This document shows positions 53,631 through 62,353 of a stretch of 64,000 bases of DNA, one piece after another (the stretch's first letter is position 1; every line of letters begins with the position of its first letter). The position numbers were made by a program, and so were the translations under genes. The notes under the pieces were generated by a model. The model saw only the letters and a program-made list of their open reading frames with translations. It did no database searches and had not been told where the DNA came from. The stretch spans positions 806,001 through 870,000 of the forward strand of contig CAWFSJ010000005.1 in the NCBI GenBank assembly GCA_963818505.1, given 5' to 3'. The stretch is from JADKAV01 sp963818505 (GTDB taxonomy: Bacteria > Actinomycetota > Actinomycetes > S36-B12 > UBA10799).

Positions 53631-54557
53631 CTACTGGCGCGCGAGCACCTTCTGCGCCTCTAGCCGCCCGGCTTCGTACAGCGCCTCGCCGCGGCTGAAG
53701 TCCATGGCCGAGCGCAGGCGTTTGACCGCACCCATCGGCAGGTTGATGACGCGCACGTGGGCGTCGTGTTCGGCCTCCTCGGTGGCCTCCCCCTGCGCGG
53801 CCATGGCCATCGCGAACCCCGTCGCGACCGGGTCGAGGCTGCCTGGGTGGTAACTGCGTGTCGCCTTCACGGCGGCTGCAACGTCGAGCACCCACACCCT
53901 CTTGGGCCGCTGCGCAAGGGCCATCTCCACGGGGACCATGCAGCGCACCCCGCCGTCGACATGAGTGCCGGGGCGGGTGGGCGCGGACATGGGACTGAGG
54001 CGCACGGGTGGGAATACCCCGGGGATCGCCGCCGATGCGAGCAGAAGTTCCACGGCTGATCCGGTGCGATGCAGCACTGCGGTGCCGGTTCGCAGGTGAG
54101 TCGTCACGACGCCGACAGGCGTGGGTGCGTCCTCGATCCGGTCGTACGGGAGGTTCTCGGCGATGACCTGGCGCAGCCCGTTCGGCGAGGACAACCCTGA
54201 TCGTCCCCGGAACAGGTTCGCAGCCCGATGGGTGGTTGTGCCGAAGACCTTGCCGGTCGTCAACTCCAACCAGATCCTGGCCAGGTTCCGCACACCACGC
54301 GGGGTCGGGTCACTGGCGAAGAAGCAGGCGTTGATCGCACCGGCGGAGGTTCCGAGCAGCAACGCGGGAGTCACTCCGGCCTCACTCAGGGCGTCGAGCA
54401 TCCCGACTTGGGCCGAACCCAGTGCAGCCCCGCCGGACAGCACGATGACCTCACCGCTACCGCCGAGTAGTTCACGTTCGAAAATCGCGTCCGAAGACCG
54501 CTGGGTGACTGTCACCCGGGCCGCGGCGACCAGTGCGCCGAGTGGAGATACGGCCAT
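53631..54557 (-). CDS. Patatin-like phospholipase, first copy
   Basis: A 308-residue patatin-family lipase: oxyanion loop LSGGAALGSAQVG, nucleophile elbow GTSAGAINACFF (catalytic Ser) and catalytic Asp in HVDGGVRCMVP. Residues 150-175 FRGRSGLSSPNGLR fit the patatin insert. There is no signal peptide or transmembrane anchor. It probably hydrolyses membrane lipids or fatty acyl esters, perhaps in lipid remodelling. ATG 54557 follows GGAGGC. It is convergent with katG. A second patatin is at 62354. Confidence 0.9.
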   Translation of the reverse strand: MAVSPLGALVAAARVTVTQRSSDAIFERELLGGSGEVIVLSGGAALGSAQVGMLDALSEAGVTPALLLGTSAGAINACFFASDPTPRGVRNLARIWLELTTGKVFGTTTHRAANLFRGRSGLSSPNGLRQVIAENLPYDRIEDAPTPVGVVTTHLRTGTAVLHRTGSAVELLLASAAIPGVFPPVRLSPMSAPTRPGTHVDGGVRCMVPVEMALAQRPKRVWVLDVAAAVKATRSYHPGSLDPVATGFAMAMAAQGEATEEAEHDAHVRVINLPMGAVKRLRSAMDFSRGEALYEAGRLEAQKVLARQ

Positions 54558-54682
54558 GTGGCGCCTCCGGATCCTGCCGATGCGGCCTGCGCTCCAAGGC
54601 GATGGCCGCTGCGGCAAATCTTACGCCTGCGCAGGGGTATTCGGGCCGCTGGGTAGCGAAATGTCAGGGGAACTGTGGTCGA

Positions 54683-55216
54683 ATGTTCACCATGGACGTG
54701 GCCGAGGTGTACCTGGAACTGTTCGGGCGGATCCCGCCGTTGGTACGCACTGTGGTCGACGGGCTGGACTGTGAGACGCTGCGGGAGGTCCCGCGGCCGG
54801 GCACAAATCCGGTGGGCTGGCTGGTGTGGCACCTGACCCGGATCCAAGATCACCACGTGTCCGACCTGCTCGGCGTCGACCAGGTGTGGACGCATGGTGA
54901 CTGGGCGCGGCGTTTCGGGCTGGTCGCGGATCCGTGGAACATAGGTTTCGCTCACCAGCCCGAGGATGTGGCGGCTGTCCGGCCCGAAAGTGCCCAAGCG
55001 TTGGTCGCCTACTACGACGCGGTGTACGCGCGCACCGAGCCGATGCTGGCCGCGCTCACCCCGGACTCGTTGGCCGAGGTGGTCGATGAGAACTGGGATC
55101 CGCCAGTGACCCGCGGCGTCCGGTTGATCAGTGTCGCCGACGATTCGTTGCAGCACGCCGGTCAGGCGTTGTACGTGCGCGGTCTGCTGCAAACCGGCTG
55201 GCACCTCGGGTATTGA
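54683..55216 (+). CDS. DinB/DUF664-type mycothiol-dependent-like protein
   Basis: A 177-residue DinB-fold protein. The pattern VYLELFGRIPPLVRTVVDGL, VGWLVWHLTRIQDHHVSDLLG with the typical HL.R..DHH histidines, and the C-terminal DDSLQHAGQALYVRGLLQ (metal-binding His) is the DUF664/DinB_2 arrangement. In actinobacteria such proteins can be mycothiol-dependent enzymes. The substrate is unknown. ATG 54683 or 54692 are possible. Divergent from the patatin gene, with 125 bp between them. Confidence 0.82.
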   Translation: MFTMDVAEVYLELFGRIPPLVRTVVDGLDCETLREVPRPGTNPVGWLVWHLTRIQDHHVSDLLGVDQVWTHGDWARRFGLVADPWNIGFAHQPEDVAAVRPESAQALVAYYDAVYARTEPMLAALTPDSLAEVVDENWDPPVTRGVRLISVADDSLQHAGQALYVRGLLQTGWHLGY

Positions 55217-55281
55217 GCGGCCTGCGCTTCGCGGCTCCCCATTGTCGCGAAGTTACCGGGACGGAGGTTGGGGTAGCCCGC

Positions 55282-55932
55282 TCAGGTGACGGCCAGCGCA
55301 ATGGCCGCGAATTGGGCCAGGAACGCCGCGATTGTCAGAGCGTGGAACAGTTCGTGGAACCCGAACCAGCCGTGGTGGAAATTGGGCGCCTTGCGTGCAT
55401 AAATCACGCCACCGGCGGTGTAGAGCAGTCCGCCCAGCGCCATGAGGAAGACCACCAGTGGGCCGAACGCTGACCAGATCGCCGGCAGGAAGAAGATCGC
55501 GACCCAACCCAGACCGATGTAGGAGCCGACGGCCAGCCAGCGGGGTGCGGATCGCCAGGTCACCCGTGCGATGAGGCCCACCGCGGCGATTCCCCAGACG
55601 AGGCCGAGGATTATCCAGCCCTGTCTACCGCCCAGCGCCACCGCGAAAGGTGTGTAACTGCCGGCGATGAAGAGGTAGATGTTCGCGTGATCAAGCCGGT
55701 TCAGAAACGCATTCGTCCGCGGACCACCGGCACCCAGGTGGTAGGAGGCGCTCACGGAGAACAGAAGGACAGTGGTGGCCACGTAGATCGCGACGGCGAT
55801 CCGTTCAGCCTGGTCGGGTGTCACCGCGACGAGGCCCAGCCCGAGCACGAATGACAGGGGTCCAGCGCCGAAGTGCAGCCAGCCGCGCAACCTCGGTGGG
55901 GCGTCCACGGGTCGCGCAAGGGTGGTAGTCAC
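55282..55932 (-). CDS. trhA: Hemolysin III / TrhA family membrane protein
   Basis: A 216-residue seven-TM protein of the hemolysin III/PAQR-related family. SASYHLGAGGP, DHANIYLFIAGSYTPF and HELFHALTI carry the conserved metal-binding His residues. Bacterial TrhA controls membrane fluidity. Start GTG 55932 is directly preceded by a 20-bp perfect palindrome (55935-55954), so translation may be from a leaderless or nearly leaderless transcript with a regulator bound at the promoter. No regulator gene is adjacent. Confidence 0.9.
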   Translation of the reverse strand: MTTTLARPVDAPPRLRGWLHFGAGPLSFVLGLGLVAVTPDQAERIAVAIYVATTVLLFSVSASYHLGAGGPRTNAFLNRLDHANIYLFIAGSYTPFAVALGGRQGWIILGLVWGIAAVGLIARVTWRSAPRWLAVGSYIGLGWVAIFFLPAIWSAFGPLVVFLMALGGLLYTAGGVIYARKAPNFHHGWFGFHELFHALTIAAFLAQFAAIALAVT

Positions 55933-55934
55933 AT

Positions 55935-55954
55935 AACCTACGGTACCGTAGGTT
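55935..55954 (-). promoter_or_regulatory. 20-bp perfect palindrome upstream of trhA
   Basis: AACCTACGGTACCGTAGGTT is fully self-complementary and starts 3 bp from the GTG. It fits a TetR-family operator overlapping the promoter. No TetR gene is next to it in this window. Confidence 0.78.
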
Positions 55955-56062
55955 TTTGGTCCTGACCAGACCGGGCGTGGCGGGAACTCTGGCGGACCCG
56001 AACGCGTCATAGTGGTCGCAGGGCTTGCACTACTGCCTGTCGACCAATCAAGGGAGTTGCAC

Positions 56063-56494
56063 ATGAAGAAGATCCACACGCTCACCGTCGCAGCGGTCAG
56101 CCCGCTGCTGCTCGTATCCGGCATGGGTGTCGCCAACGCGGCCCAGGACCCCTCCGAGGTCGTCATCCCGGCCCTGGACGCCGAGTACATCGGCCCGCTG
56201 AGCTCCGCGGGCAAGATGCCCAAGGTCGAGGTCGAGGCCTCGGAGGTCTCGCGCGCCTTCACCAAGATGGTCAACTACAAGTCGGTCGCGAAGGTCGTCA
56301 AGGCCACCGACGGCGAGGCCTCGAAGAAGGGCACGATCGTCAAGGCCGAGGGCTACCGCTGCAAGGCGACCTCGTACAAGCTGATCAACCCGGGCACCGC
56401 TGGGGAGTACTCGAAGGTCGGCTGGAAGTGCACCTTCCAGGCCGCCGACACCCCCACCGAGATCACCCTGACCTACAAGCAGTCCTCGCTCTAA
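56063..56494 (+). CDS. Small secreted protein of unknown function
   Basis: A 143-residue protein with a signal peptide (KKIHTLTVAAVSPLLLVSGMGVANA). The mature part has a GYRCKATSYKL and VGWKCTFQA pair of cysteines that may form a disulfide, and ends in a beta-rich PTEITLTYKQSS. No family is recognised. Codon use is strongly biased to GC-ending optimal codons, with many AAG lysine codons, suggesting high expression. ATG 56063 is preceded by CAAGGGAG. A GC-rich hairpin follows. Extracellular localisation is expected. Confidence 0.65.
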   Translation: MKKIHTLTVAAVSPLLLVSGMGVANAAQDPSEVVIPALDAEYIGPLSSAGKMPKVEVEASEVSRAFTKMVNYKSVAKVVKATDGEASKKGTIVKAEGYRCKATSYKLINPGTAGEYSKVGWKCTFQAADTPTEITLTYKQSSL

Positions 56495-56503
56495 CTGCAA
56501 CTG

Positions 56504-56536
56504 ACGCCCGCCTCCCGAACACCGGGGGGCGGGCGT
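56504..56536. terminator. Convergent hairpin terminator
   Basis: ACGCCCGCC pairs with GGCGGGCGT, with an inner CCCG/CGGG and a short loop, 10 nt after the secreted-protein stop; it ends 4 nt before the stop of the opposite dihydrofolate-reductase-like gene. Confidence 0.7.
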
Positions 56537-56539
56537 TGC

Positions 56540-57103
56540 CTATTGCGTGACGACCGGCCGGTATCGCAAGAACACCGTGCCGTTGACGAAGCGGTGCTCT
56601 TCGACGAGCTCGAGGTCCAGACGCACGTCCGGCAGGGCGCTCTTGCCGCCGCCGACGACCACCGGCACCACGAACAGGTGGTACTCGTCGACCAGGCCGG
56701 CAGCGATGGCGTGAGCGGCCAGTCCCGGCCCGCCGATGCCCAGGTCGCGCTGCGAGGTCGCCTTGAGTTCGCGCACGGCGTCGGGGTCGAACACCGGCTG
56801 CACGGTGGTGCGTGCGGTGGTGGGCTCGGCCAACGTTGTCGAGTAGACGATCTTGTCAGCGGCGCTCCACAGGTGTGCGAATTCCATCATCTCGGCCGAG
56901 TCGGTGGCGAACTCCTCGGGACTGTCCCACACCTGCATGACCTCGTACATCTGCCTGCCGAACAGGAAGGTGCCCACCGGGCGGACTGTGTCGTTGACGA
57001 AGGCGTGCACTTGCTCATCGGGTGCGGCCCAATCGAAGTTGCCGTCGGCGTCCTCGATGTAGCCGTCCAGCGACATGCTCACCGAGTAGATCAGTTTGGC
57101 CAC
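56540..57103 (-). CDS. Dihydrofolate reductase-family protein (RibD C-terminal-like)
   Basis: A 187-residue DHFR-fold protein of the RibD_C group. KLIYSVSMSLDGYIEDADGNFDWAAPDE is the start block, LFGRQMYEVM follows, and the later ELKATSQRDLGIGGPGLAAHAIAAGLVDEYHLFVVPVVVGGG is the NADPH-binding end. The substrate is unknown; such proteins are often called DHFR-family without proof. It follows the thiolase gene by 3 nt on the same strand, so they are cotranscribed. Start GTG 57103. Confidence 0.85.
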   Translation of the reverse strand: MAKLIYSVSMSLDGYIEDADGNFDWAAPDEQVHAFVNDTVRPVGTFLFGRQMYEVMQVWDSPEEFATDSAEMMEFAHLWSAADKIVYSTTLAEPTTARTTVQPVFDPDAVRELKATSQRDLGIGGPGLAAHAIAAGLVDEYHLFVVPVVVGGGKSALPDVRLDLELVEEHRFVNGTVFLRYRPVVTQ

Positions 57104-57106
57104 GGT

Positions 57107-58279
57107 TCAACTCCCGACTCGCTCGACGACAACCCCGACCCCGAGTCCGGCCGCCCCGCTGACCCCCGCCACGCCGTAGCGGCCGCCACGCTGCTCGAGG
57201 GCGTCCACGCAGCCGCCGACCATGATCGCACCGGTCGCGCCGAACGCATGGCCCATCGCGATGGTGCCGCCGTTGGGGTTCATGCGGTCGGGTCCGGCGT
57301 CCAGATCGCGTCGGAAGCGCAGGCACAGGGCGGCGAACGCTTCGGCGAACTCGAACACGTCGATGTCGGCCGGGCGCAGGCCCGCTTTGGCTATGGCCTT
57401 CTGCATCGCGTCCTGGCCAGCGGTGAGCATCAGCACCGGATCGCAGGTCGCAGTGGCACTGCTCACGATGCGGGCGCGCGGCGTCAGGCCAAGCGCCTCG
57501 GCCTGACCGGCGTTGCCGAGCAGCAGCAGGGAGGCAGCGTCGGCCATCTGCGGGGACGTTGCGACCGTGTGCAGATGCTCGATCGCGTCGAAACGGTCAA
57601 GGACGAGGGCGTCGTCCTGGGGCAGGTTCACGAAGACGGGCGCAAGCGAGGCCACCGACTCGGCATTCATCCCGGGGCGGATCAGCTCGTCGCGTTCCAG
57701 TGAGTTCAGGGCAACCACGCTGCGATCGAACGCCCCCGACTCCCAGGCTGCCGTCGCTTTGGCGTGGGTTTCCAAGGCGTAGGCGTCGAGTTGCTCACGC
57801 GAGAATCCCTCGCGCGTCGCGTTGAGGTCCGCGGCGATCCCCATGTGGACCGAACCCACCGTCCGCACGACCCCCGGATCGGCCCACAGCGCCCCGCCGT
57901 CGCTGAAGATCGGCACGCGGGAGACGCTCTCCACGCCACCGGCCACCACGAGGTCTGCATCCCCGGCGCGCACCTTGGCGGCAGCGGTCGCCACGGCGTC
58001 GATCCCCGAGGCGCAGAACCTGTTGAGGGTCACGCCTGGCACGGGCCACCCCGACAACAGGTTGGCCGTTCGGGCCAGGTCCGCGCCCTGCTCGTCGATC
58101 TGGGAGGCGATGCCGAGGATGACATCGTCGACGGTCTCGGGGTTCAGGCCGGTCCTGCGCGTAAGAGCGCTCTGCAACCCGGTCACCAGATCCAGGGCGG
58201 ACAGATCGTGCAACCCGCCCTTTGTGCTGGCTTTGCCACGCGGGGTGCGCACCCAGTCCAGGACGAAGACCTCGGTCAT
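57107..58279 (-). CDS. Thiolase family acetyl-CoA C-acyltransferase lacking the C-terminal Cys
   Basis: A 390-residue thiolase. The nucleophile Cys lies in NRFCASGIDA, and the catalytic His in GGTIAMGHAFGATGA. The expected C-terminal CxGGGxG active-site cysteine is replaced: the end reads YGVAGVSGAAGLGVGVVVE, without Cys. Thus one of the two thiolase cysteines is missing, which makes degradative thiolysis doubtful unless another residue substitutes. Otherwise full-length. It runs in one operon with the DHFR-like gene, and diverges from the second thiolase at 58368. Confidence 0.8.
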   Translation of the reverse strand: MTEVFVLDWVRTPRGKASTKGGLHDLSALDLVTGLQSALTRRTGLNPETVDDVILGIASQIDEQGADLARTANLLSGWPVPGVTLNRFCASGIDAVATAAAKVRAGDADLVVAGGVESVSRVPIFSDGGALWADPGVVRTVGSVHMGIAADLNATREGFSREQLDAYALETHAKATAAWESGAFDRSVVALNSLERDELIRPGMNAESVASLAPVFVNLPQDDALVLDRFDAIEHLHTVATSPQMADAASLLLLGNAGQAEALGLTPRARIVSSATATCDPVLMLTAGQDAMQKAIAKAGLRPADIDVFEFAEAFAALCLRFRRDLDAGPDRMNPNGGTIAMGHAFGATGAIMVGGCVDALEQRGGRYGVAGVSGAAGLGVGVVVERVGS

Positions 58280-58367
58280 GTCTTCACCCTAGGCCGACCG
58301 GACACTCGGTCGACGAGGTCCACGAAAGCCGTCTGGTCAGCGGCCGAACCGGGCCTACTCTGAAACC

Positions 58368-59540
58368 ATGATTGGGATCCTCGGGGGCTACCAGACGGAC
58401 TTCGCGCGCAACTGGACCAAGGAGGGTTCGGACATCGCAGACCTGGTGGCCGAGGTCGTGTCCGGGACCCTCGACGCCGCCAAGGTCGAGCCGCAGGACA
58501 TCGGGGTCATCCACGTGGGCAACGCCTTCGGGCAGTTGTTCACCGGTCAGGGGCACCTGGGGGCGATGCCGGCAACCGTGGAGCCTCGCCTGGCCGGCGT
58601 TCCCGCGGCGAGGCACGAGGCAGCATGTGCGTCGGGCGGGATCGCTGTGTTGGCGGCGATGGCCGATCTGGAATCCGGGCGCTACGACGTGGCGCTGGTG
58701 CTCGGGGTGGAGCTCGAGCGCAGTGTCCCGGGCGACGTTGCCGCCGACCACATGGGTGCGGCGGCGTGGGTCGGCCACGACGCCCAGGGGGCGAAGTACG
58801 TCTGGCCGTGGTCGTTCAGCGAACTGGCCGACGAGTACGACCGGCGGTACGGCTTGGACGATGCGCACCTTCGCGAGATCGGCCGGCTGAACCTCACTAA
58901 CGCCAAACTCAACTCGCTGGCACAAACGCGTGGGTGGACTTACCGCGACGACGAGGTCGGCAACCCCGTGGTGGAGGGCCGGCTGCGCCGCAACGACTGC
59001 AGCCAGGTGACCGACGGTGCAGCGGGGCTAGTGCTGGTGGCAGACCGCAGCGGCCACACACCACAAGCGCACATCCTTGGTTGGGGACACCGGACCGTTG
59101 GCCTTGCGTTGGGGCCCAAACTGGCCCTGCGCGACGACTTGGTGATGCCGCACGTGGCGGCGACGATCAACGACGCGTTTGGCCGGGCGGGGATCTCCGG
59201 GGTGTTCGAGGTCGACGGCATCGAGACTCACGACTGCTTCACCCCGAGTGAGTACATGGCCGTCGACCACTTCGGGATAACACCGCCGGGCAGGTCGTGG
59301 GAGGCCGTCGAGAACGGTGATCTGGAGATCGGTGGACGCATCCCGATGAACCCGAGCGGCGGGCTCATCGGAGTGGGACATCCGGTCGGGGCCACCGGGG
59401 TGCGGATGGTGCTCGACGCCCACCGCCAGGTCACAGGGACCGCCGGTGAGTACCAGGTGCCCGGCGCGCGCCGCTTCGCGACCTTCAACATCGGCGGCAG
59501 CACCGCGACGACGGTGAGTTTCGTGGTGGGGGCTGCCTGA
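58368..59540 (+). CDS. SCP-x-type acetyl-CoA acetyltransferase-like thiolase
   Basis: A 390-residue thiolase of the sterol-carrier-protein-x group. The nucleophile Cys is in HEAACASGGIAV, the IETHDCFTPSEYMAVDHFG block carries the HDCF motif, and GGLIGVGHPVGATGVRM contains the His. The final FNIGGSTATTVSFVV end is normal for this group (no CxGGG). Such enzymes often act on branched or steroid-like acyl-CoAs. Divergent from the other thiolase gene (89-nt gap). The third 68-bp-type repeat begins 10 nt after the stop. Confidence 0.87.
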   Translation: MIGILGGYQTDFARNWTKEGSDIADLVAEVVSGTLDAAKVEPQDIGVIHVGNAFGQLFTGQGHLGAMPATVEPRLAGVPAARHEAACASGGIAVLAAMADLESGRYDVALVLGVELERSVPGDVAADHMGAAAWVGHDAQGAKYVWPWSFSELADEYDRRYGLDDAHLREIGRLNLTNAKLNSLAQTRGWTYRDDEVGNPVVEGRLRRNDCSQVTDGAAGLVLVADRSGHTPQAHILGWGHRTVGLALGPKLALRDDLVMPHVAATINDAFGRAGISGVFEVDGIETHDCFTPSEYMAVDHFGITPPGRSWEAVENGDLEIGGRIPMNPSGGLIGVGHPVGATGVRMVLDAHRQVTGTAGEYQVPGARRFATFNIGGSTATTVSFVVGAA

Positions 59541-59549
59541 ACCGCCCGC

Positions 59550-59617
59550 GTTAGAGGTTGTGCTGTTGGTTAGCGAATCCACGCGTTGTTTCGCTAACCA
59601 AGCGCACAACCTCTAAC
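59550..59617. repeat. 68-bp palindromic repeat, copy 4 (loop inverted)
   Basis: The left arm is the same as in the other three copies, but the loop reads TCCACGCGTTGT, the exact reverse complement of the loop ACAACGCGTGGA in copies 1-3. The right arm has an imperfect patch (AAGCGC instead of AACAGC). It starts 9 nt after the SCP-x-type thiolase stop (59540) and ends 61 nt before the carotenoid oxygenase start. Confidence 0.93.
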
Positions 59618-59678
59618 CAGGACGGGTCGGCCAATTGAACGCCTGACCGGAAGTGCCGTCACGGCCTACCCTGAGGCC

Positions 59679-61153
59679 ATGGACATCGAAATCGTTGGTC
59701 GCATGCTCAGCACTCTGCCCGCGGACGACGACCACCCATACCGCACCGGGCCGTGGCGGCCCCAGAACACCGAATGGCGCGCCGACGACCTCGAGGTTGA
59801 GGGCGAGTTGCCAGCGGATCTCGACGGCGTCTACCTGCGCAACACCGAGAACCCCGTGCACCCCGCGATCGGTCGTTACCACCCGTTCGACGGCGACGGC
59901 ATGATCCACATGGTCGGGTTCAAGGACGGCCGGGCCTTCTACCGCAACAAGTTCGTGCGCACCGACGCCCTGTTGGCCGAGCAGCAGGAGGGCGGTCCCT
60001 TGTGGGCGGGCCTGGCCGAACGCCCCGACAAGGCCAAGCGGCGCGGCGTCGGCGCGCGGCACCTGCTCAAGGACGCGTCGAGCACGGACGTGGTGGTGCA
60101 CAACGGCTTCGCGCTGTCCGCGCACTTCGAGTGCGGCGACGCGTACCGCCTCGACCCGGTGACCCTCGACCCACGCGGCAAGGCGGGCTGGACCCCCGAG
60201 CGTGGCACCAGCGCTCACCCGAAGCTCGACGAGCACACCGGCGAGTTGATGTTCTTCAACTACAGCATCGACGAGCCCTTCCTGAACTACGGCGTGGTCG
60301 ACGAGACCGACACGTTGGTCCACTACGTGCCGATCGACCTGCCCGGACCGCGGATCCCGCACGACATGGCCTTCACGGAGAACTACGCGATCCTCAACGA
60401 CTGTCCGCTCTTCTGGGAGCCGTCGCTGATTCCCAAGGGTGTGTACGCGCCGATGTTCCACCGTGAACTGCCGACCCGTCTCGGCGTGATCCCACGGCGA
60501 GGTGACCCCGAGCAGATCCGCTGGTTCGACGCCGCACCCACGTACGTCCTGCACTGGGTCAACGCCTACGAGGACGGCGACGAGATCGTCCTCGACGGCT
60601 TCTTCCAGGACGACCCGCAGGCCAGCGTGAGCCCGGAGGCGACTTACTACGAACGGCTCTCGCGGTTCATCTCCCTGGATGGTATGCAGACCCACCTGCA
60701 TCGCTGGCGCTTGAACCTGGCCACGGGTTTGGTCAAGGAGGAGCGCCTGTCCGACTCCATCACCGAGTTCGGGATGATCAACGGACTGCACGGCGGCCGT
60801 CAGCACCGGTACACCTACGCCGCCACTGGTGTCCCGGGGAAGTTCCTGTTCAACGGCTTGGTCAAGCACGACGTCGTGACTGGTGGCCAAGAGAGCTATC
60901 GCGCTGCCCGAAGGCGTCTTCTGCAGCGAGACGGCGATGGCCCCGCGCGTGGGCAGTGCTGGCGAGGATGACGGGTACCTCGTCACGTTCAGCATTGACA
61001 CGGTCAACGACTGCTCGCACGCTCTGGTGTTCGACGCCGACTCGGGTCGTCGACGGTCCCATCGCCCGGGTGAGGCTGCCCGAGCGGATCAGCAGCGGAA
61101 CCCATTCGACGTGGGCGCCGGGTAGTGCCCTTCCGGGCTGGGACGCTGCCTGA
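59679..61153 (+). CDS. Carotenoid oxygenase family protein, second copy, two frameshifts
   Basis: The protein of ~490 residues has the carotenoid cleavage dioxygenase propeller: GVYLRNTENPVHPAIGRYHPFDGDGMIH, TSAHPKLDEHTG, RIPHDMAFTENY, YVLHWVNAYEDG and the last THSTWAPG, which provide the four iron His. The last ~90 residues are split over two frames: single extra bases at 60900 (C) and within GGG 61044-61046 restore ALPEGVFCSETAMAPRV...FDADSVVDGPIARVRLPERISSGTH. So it is probably intact apart from assembly errors. Adjacent to VKOR (convergent). Confidence 0.85.
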
Positions 61154-61156
61154 ACC

Positions 61157-61762
61157 TCAGAGGTAGCGGCCGATGACCATTGCGGCGAGGATCGCAATGA
61201 TCAGCAGCGTGCCGGCGATGTCGGCGCCGTAGGACAGGGGTGCGCGACTCCATTCCTGCAAGCGTCGGCCGAGGTTGCCGTCGAGCAGATTGACCCGCGT
61301 CATGGACATGAACACCAACGTGGTCGTGACTGTGATGAGCAGGCACCAGGGGCAAAGGGCACCGATCACGAAGTAGGCCTCGTAGAACAGCCAGTACGCG
61401 AAGGCCAGCCCGATGGAGTAGATGACCTGGGCCGTGATCATGAACCACCGGGGGAAGCGCACGCCCCCCAGCGCCGCGGTGGCGACCGTGATGACGACTG
61501 GCTCGGCGATGAGGCCCAGGAACGCGTTGGGGAATCCGAACAGGTTGGCCTGCCAGGTCGTGCCGACCGCACCGCAGGAGATCTTGGAATTGATGTTGCA
61601 GGACAGTTCGGCGTTGGGGTCGGCGGCCAGCGCAATGGCATCGACGGACAGCACCAGCGAGGCGACCAGGCCCAGCAGCGAGGACACGAGCATTTCGGTG
61701 TAGGCCCAGGTGTGGCGGCGTCGATAGACCGGTCGCACATCCAGGTCCGCGGTGGTGGTCAC
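61157..61762 (-). CDS. Vitamin K epoxide reductase family protein
   Basis: A 201-residue membrane protein of the VKOR family with five helices. The redox loop carries LSCNINSKISCGAVG (a Cys pair) and the active CPWC motif is in GALCPWCLLITV. VKOR supplies electrons to DsbA-like thiol oxidation by reducing quinone, i.e. disulfide-bond formation in exported proteins. Many secreted proteins in this window have cysteines. It starts GTG 61762 and is convergent with the second carotenoid oxygenase (stops 4 nt apart). Confidence 0.93.
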   Translation of the reverse strand: MTTTADLDVRPVYRRRHTWAYTEMLVSSLLGLVASLVLSVDAIALAADPNAELSCNINSKISCGAVGTTWQANLFGFPNAFLGLIAEPVVITVATAALGGVRFPRWFMITAQVIYSIGLAFAYWLFYEAYFVIGALCPWCLLITVTTTLVFMSMTRVNLLDGNLGRRLQEWSRAPLSYGADIAGTLLIIAILAAMVIGRYL

Positions 61763-61844
61763 GGCTCCAGTATCCGGGGTGGGGTGCGCCGCTTGAATCA
61801 GTCGGGTCCGCGTCGTCTCGGAGCCGGGGCCCGGGCGGGGTCTT

Positions 61845-62336
61845 TCAGTCAGCCGCGAGGTCCAGGGAATAGGTGATCAAGTGAGAGCCGTTGATCTCCC
61901 AGTCCCGGTCAGGCGTGCGGCGGTATCCGCGGGCGGTGTAGAGCCCTTGGGCCGCCACCATGGCCGGGTCCGTGGACAGGACCACACGATCCTTGCCCCG
62001 AGCAACTGCGAGGTCCTCGGCGGCCTGCATCAGGGCGGCCGCCACACCAAGGCGCCGAGCGCGAGGCAAAACCGCGAGCATCCTGACCTCCAACTCGCCG
62101 GGTACGGCGATGTTGGCCAGCGGTGAGTCCTGGGTCAAAGTCACCGAGCCGACTGGGTCGTCACCGACGACGGCGACCAGAACCACAGCCTGTTCGATGC
62201 GGCTCGCGGCATCGAGCAGCGATCGGACGTAATCAGGGGAGTGCAGGGGATTGGCCCAGCCCTCCCCGACGTAGACCTCATTGATGATCGCGTTCACGGC
62301 GTCCACGTCTGTGGCCGTGGCCCTTCGAATCTGCAC
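61845..62336 (-). CDS. GNAT family N-acetyltransferase
   Basis: A 163-residue acetyltransferase. The acetyl-CoA loop is PRARRLGVAAALMQAAEDLAVARG, and the strand ELEVRMLAVLP precedes it. The C-terminal MVAAQGLYTARGYRRTPDRDW is the alpha4-beta region. The substrate is unknown. Starts GTG 62336, divergent from the patatin gene starting at 62354; only 17 nt lie between them, so the two promoters must overlap the coding regions. Confidence 0.85.
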   Translation of the reverse strand: MQIRRATATDVDAVNAIINEVYVGEGWANPLHSPDYVRSLLDAASRIEQAVVLVAVVGDDPVGSVTLTQDSPLANIAVPGELEVRMLAVLPRARRLGVAAALMQAAEDLAVARGKDRVVLSTDPAMVAAQGLYTARGYRRTPDRDWEINGSHLITYSLDLAAD

Positions 62337-62353
62337 GTGCCTATTGTCGAGGA

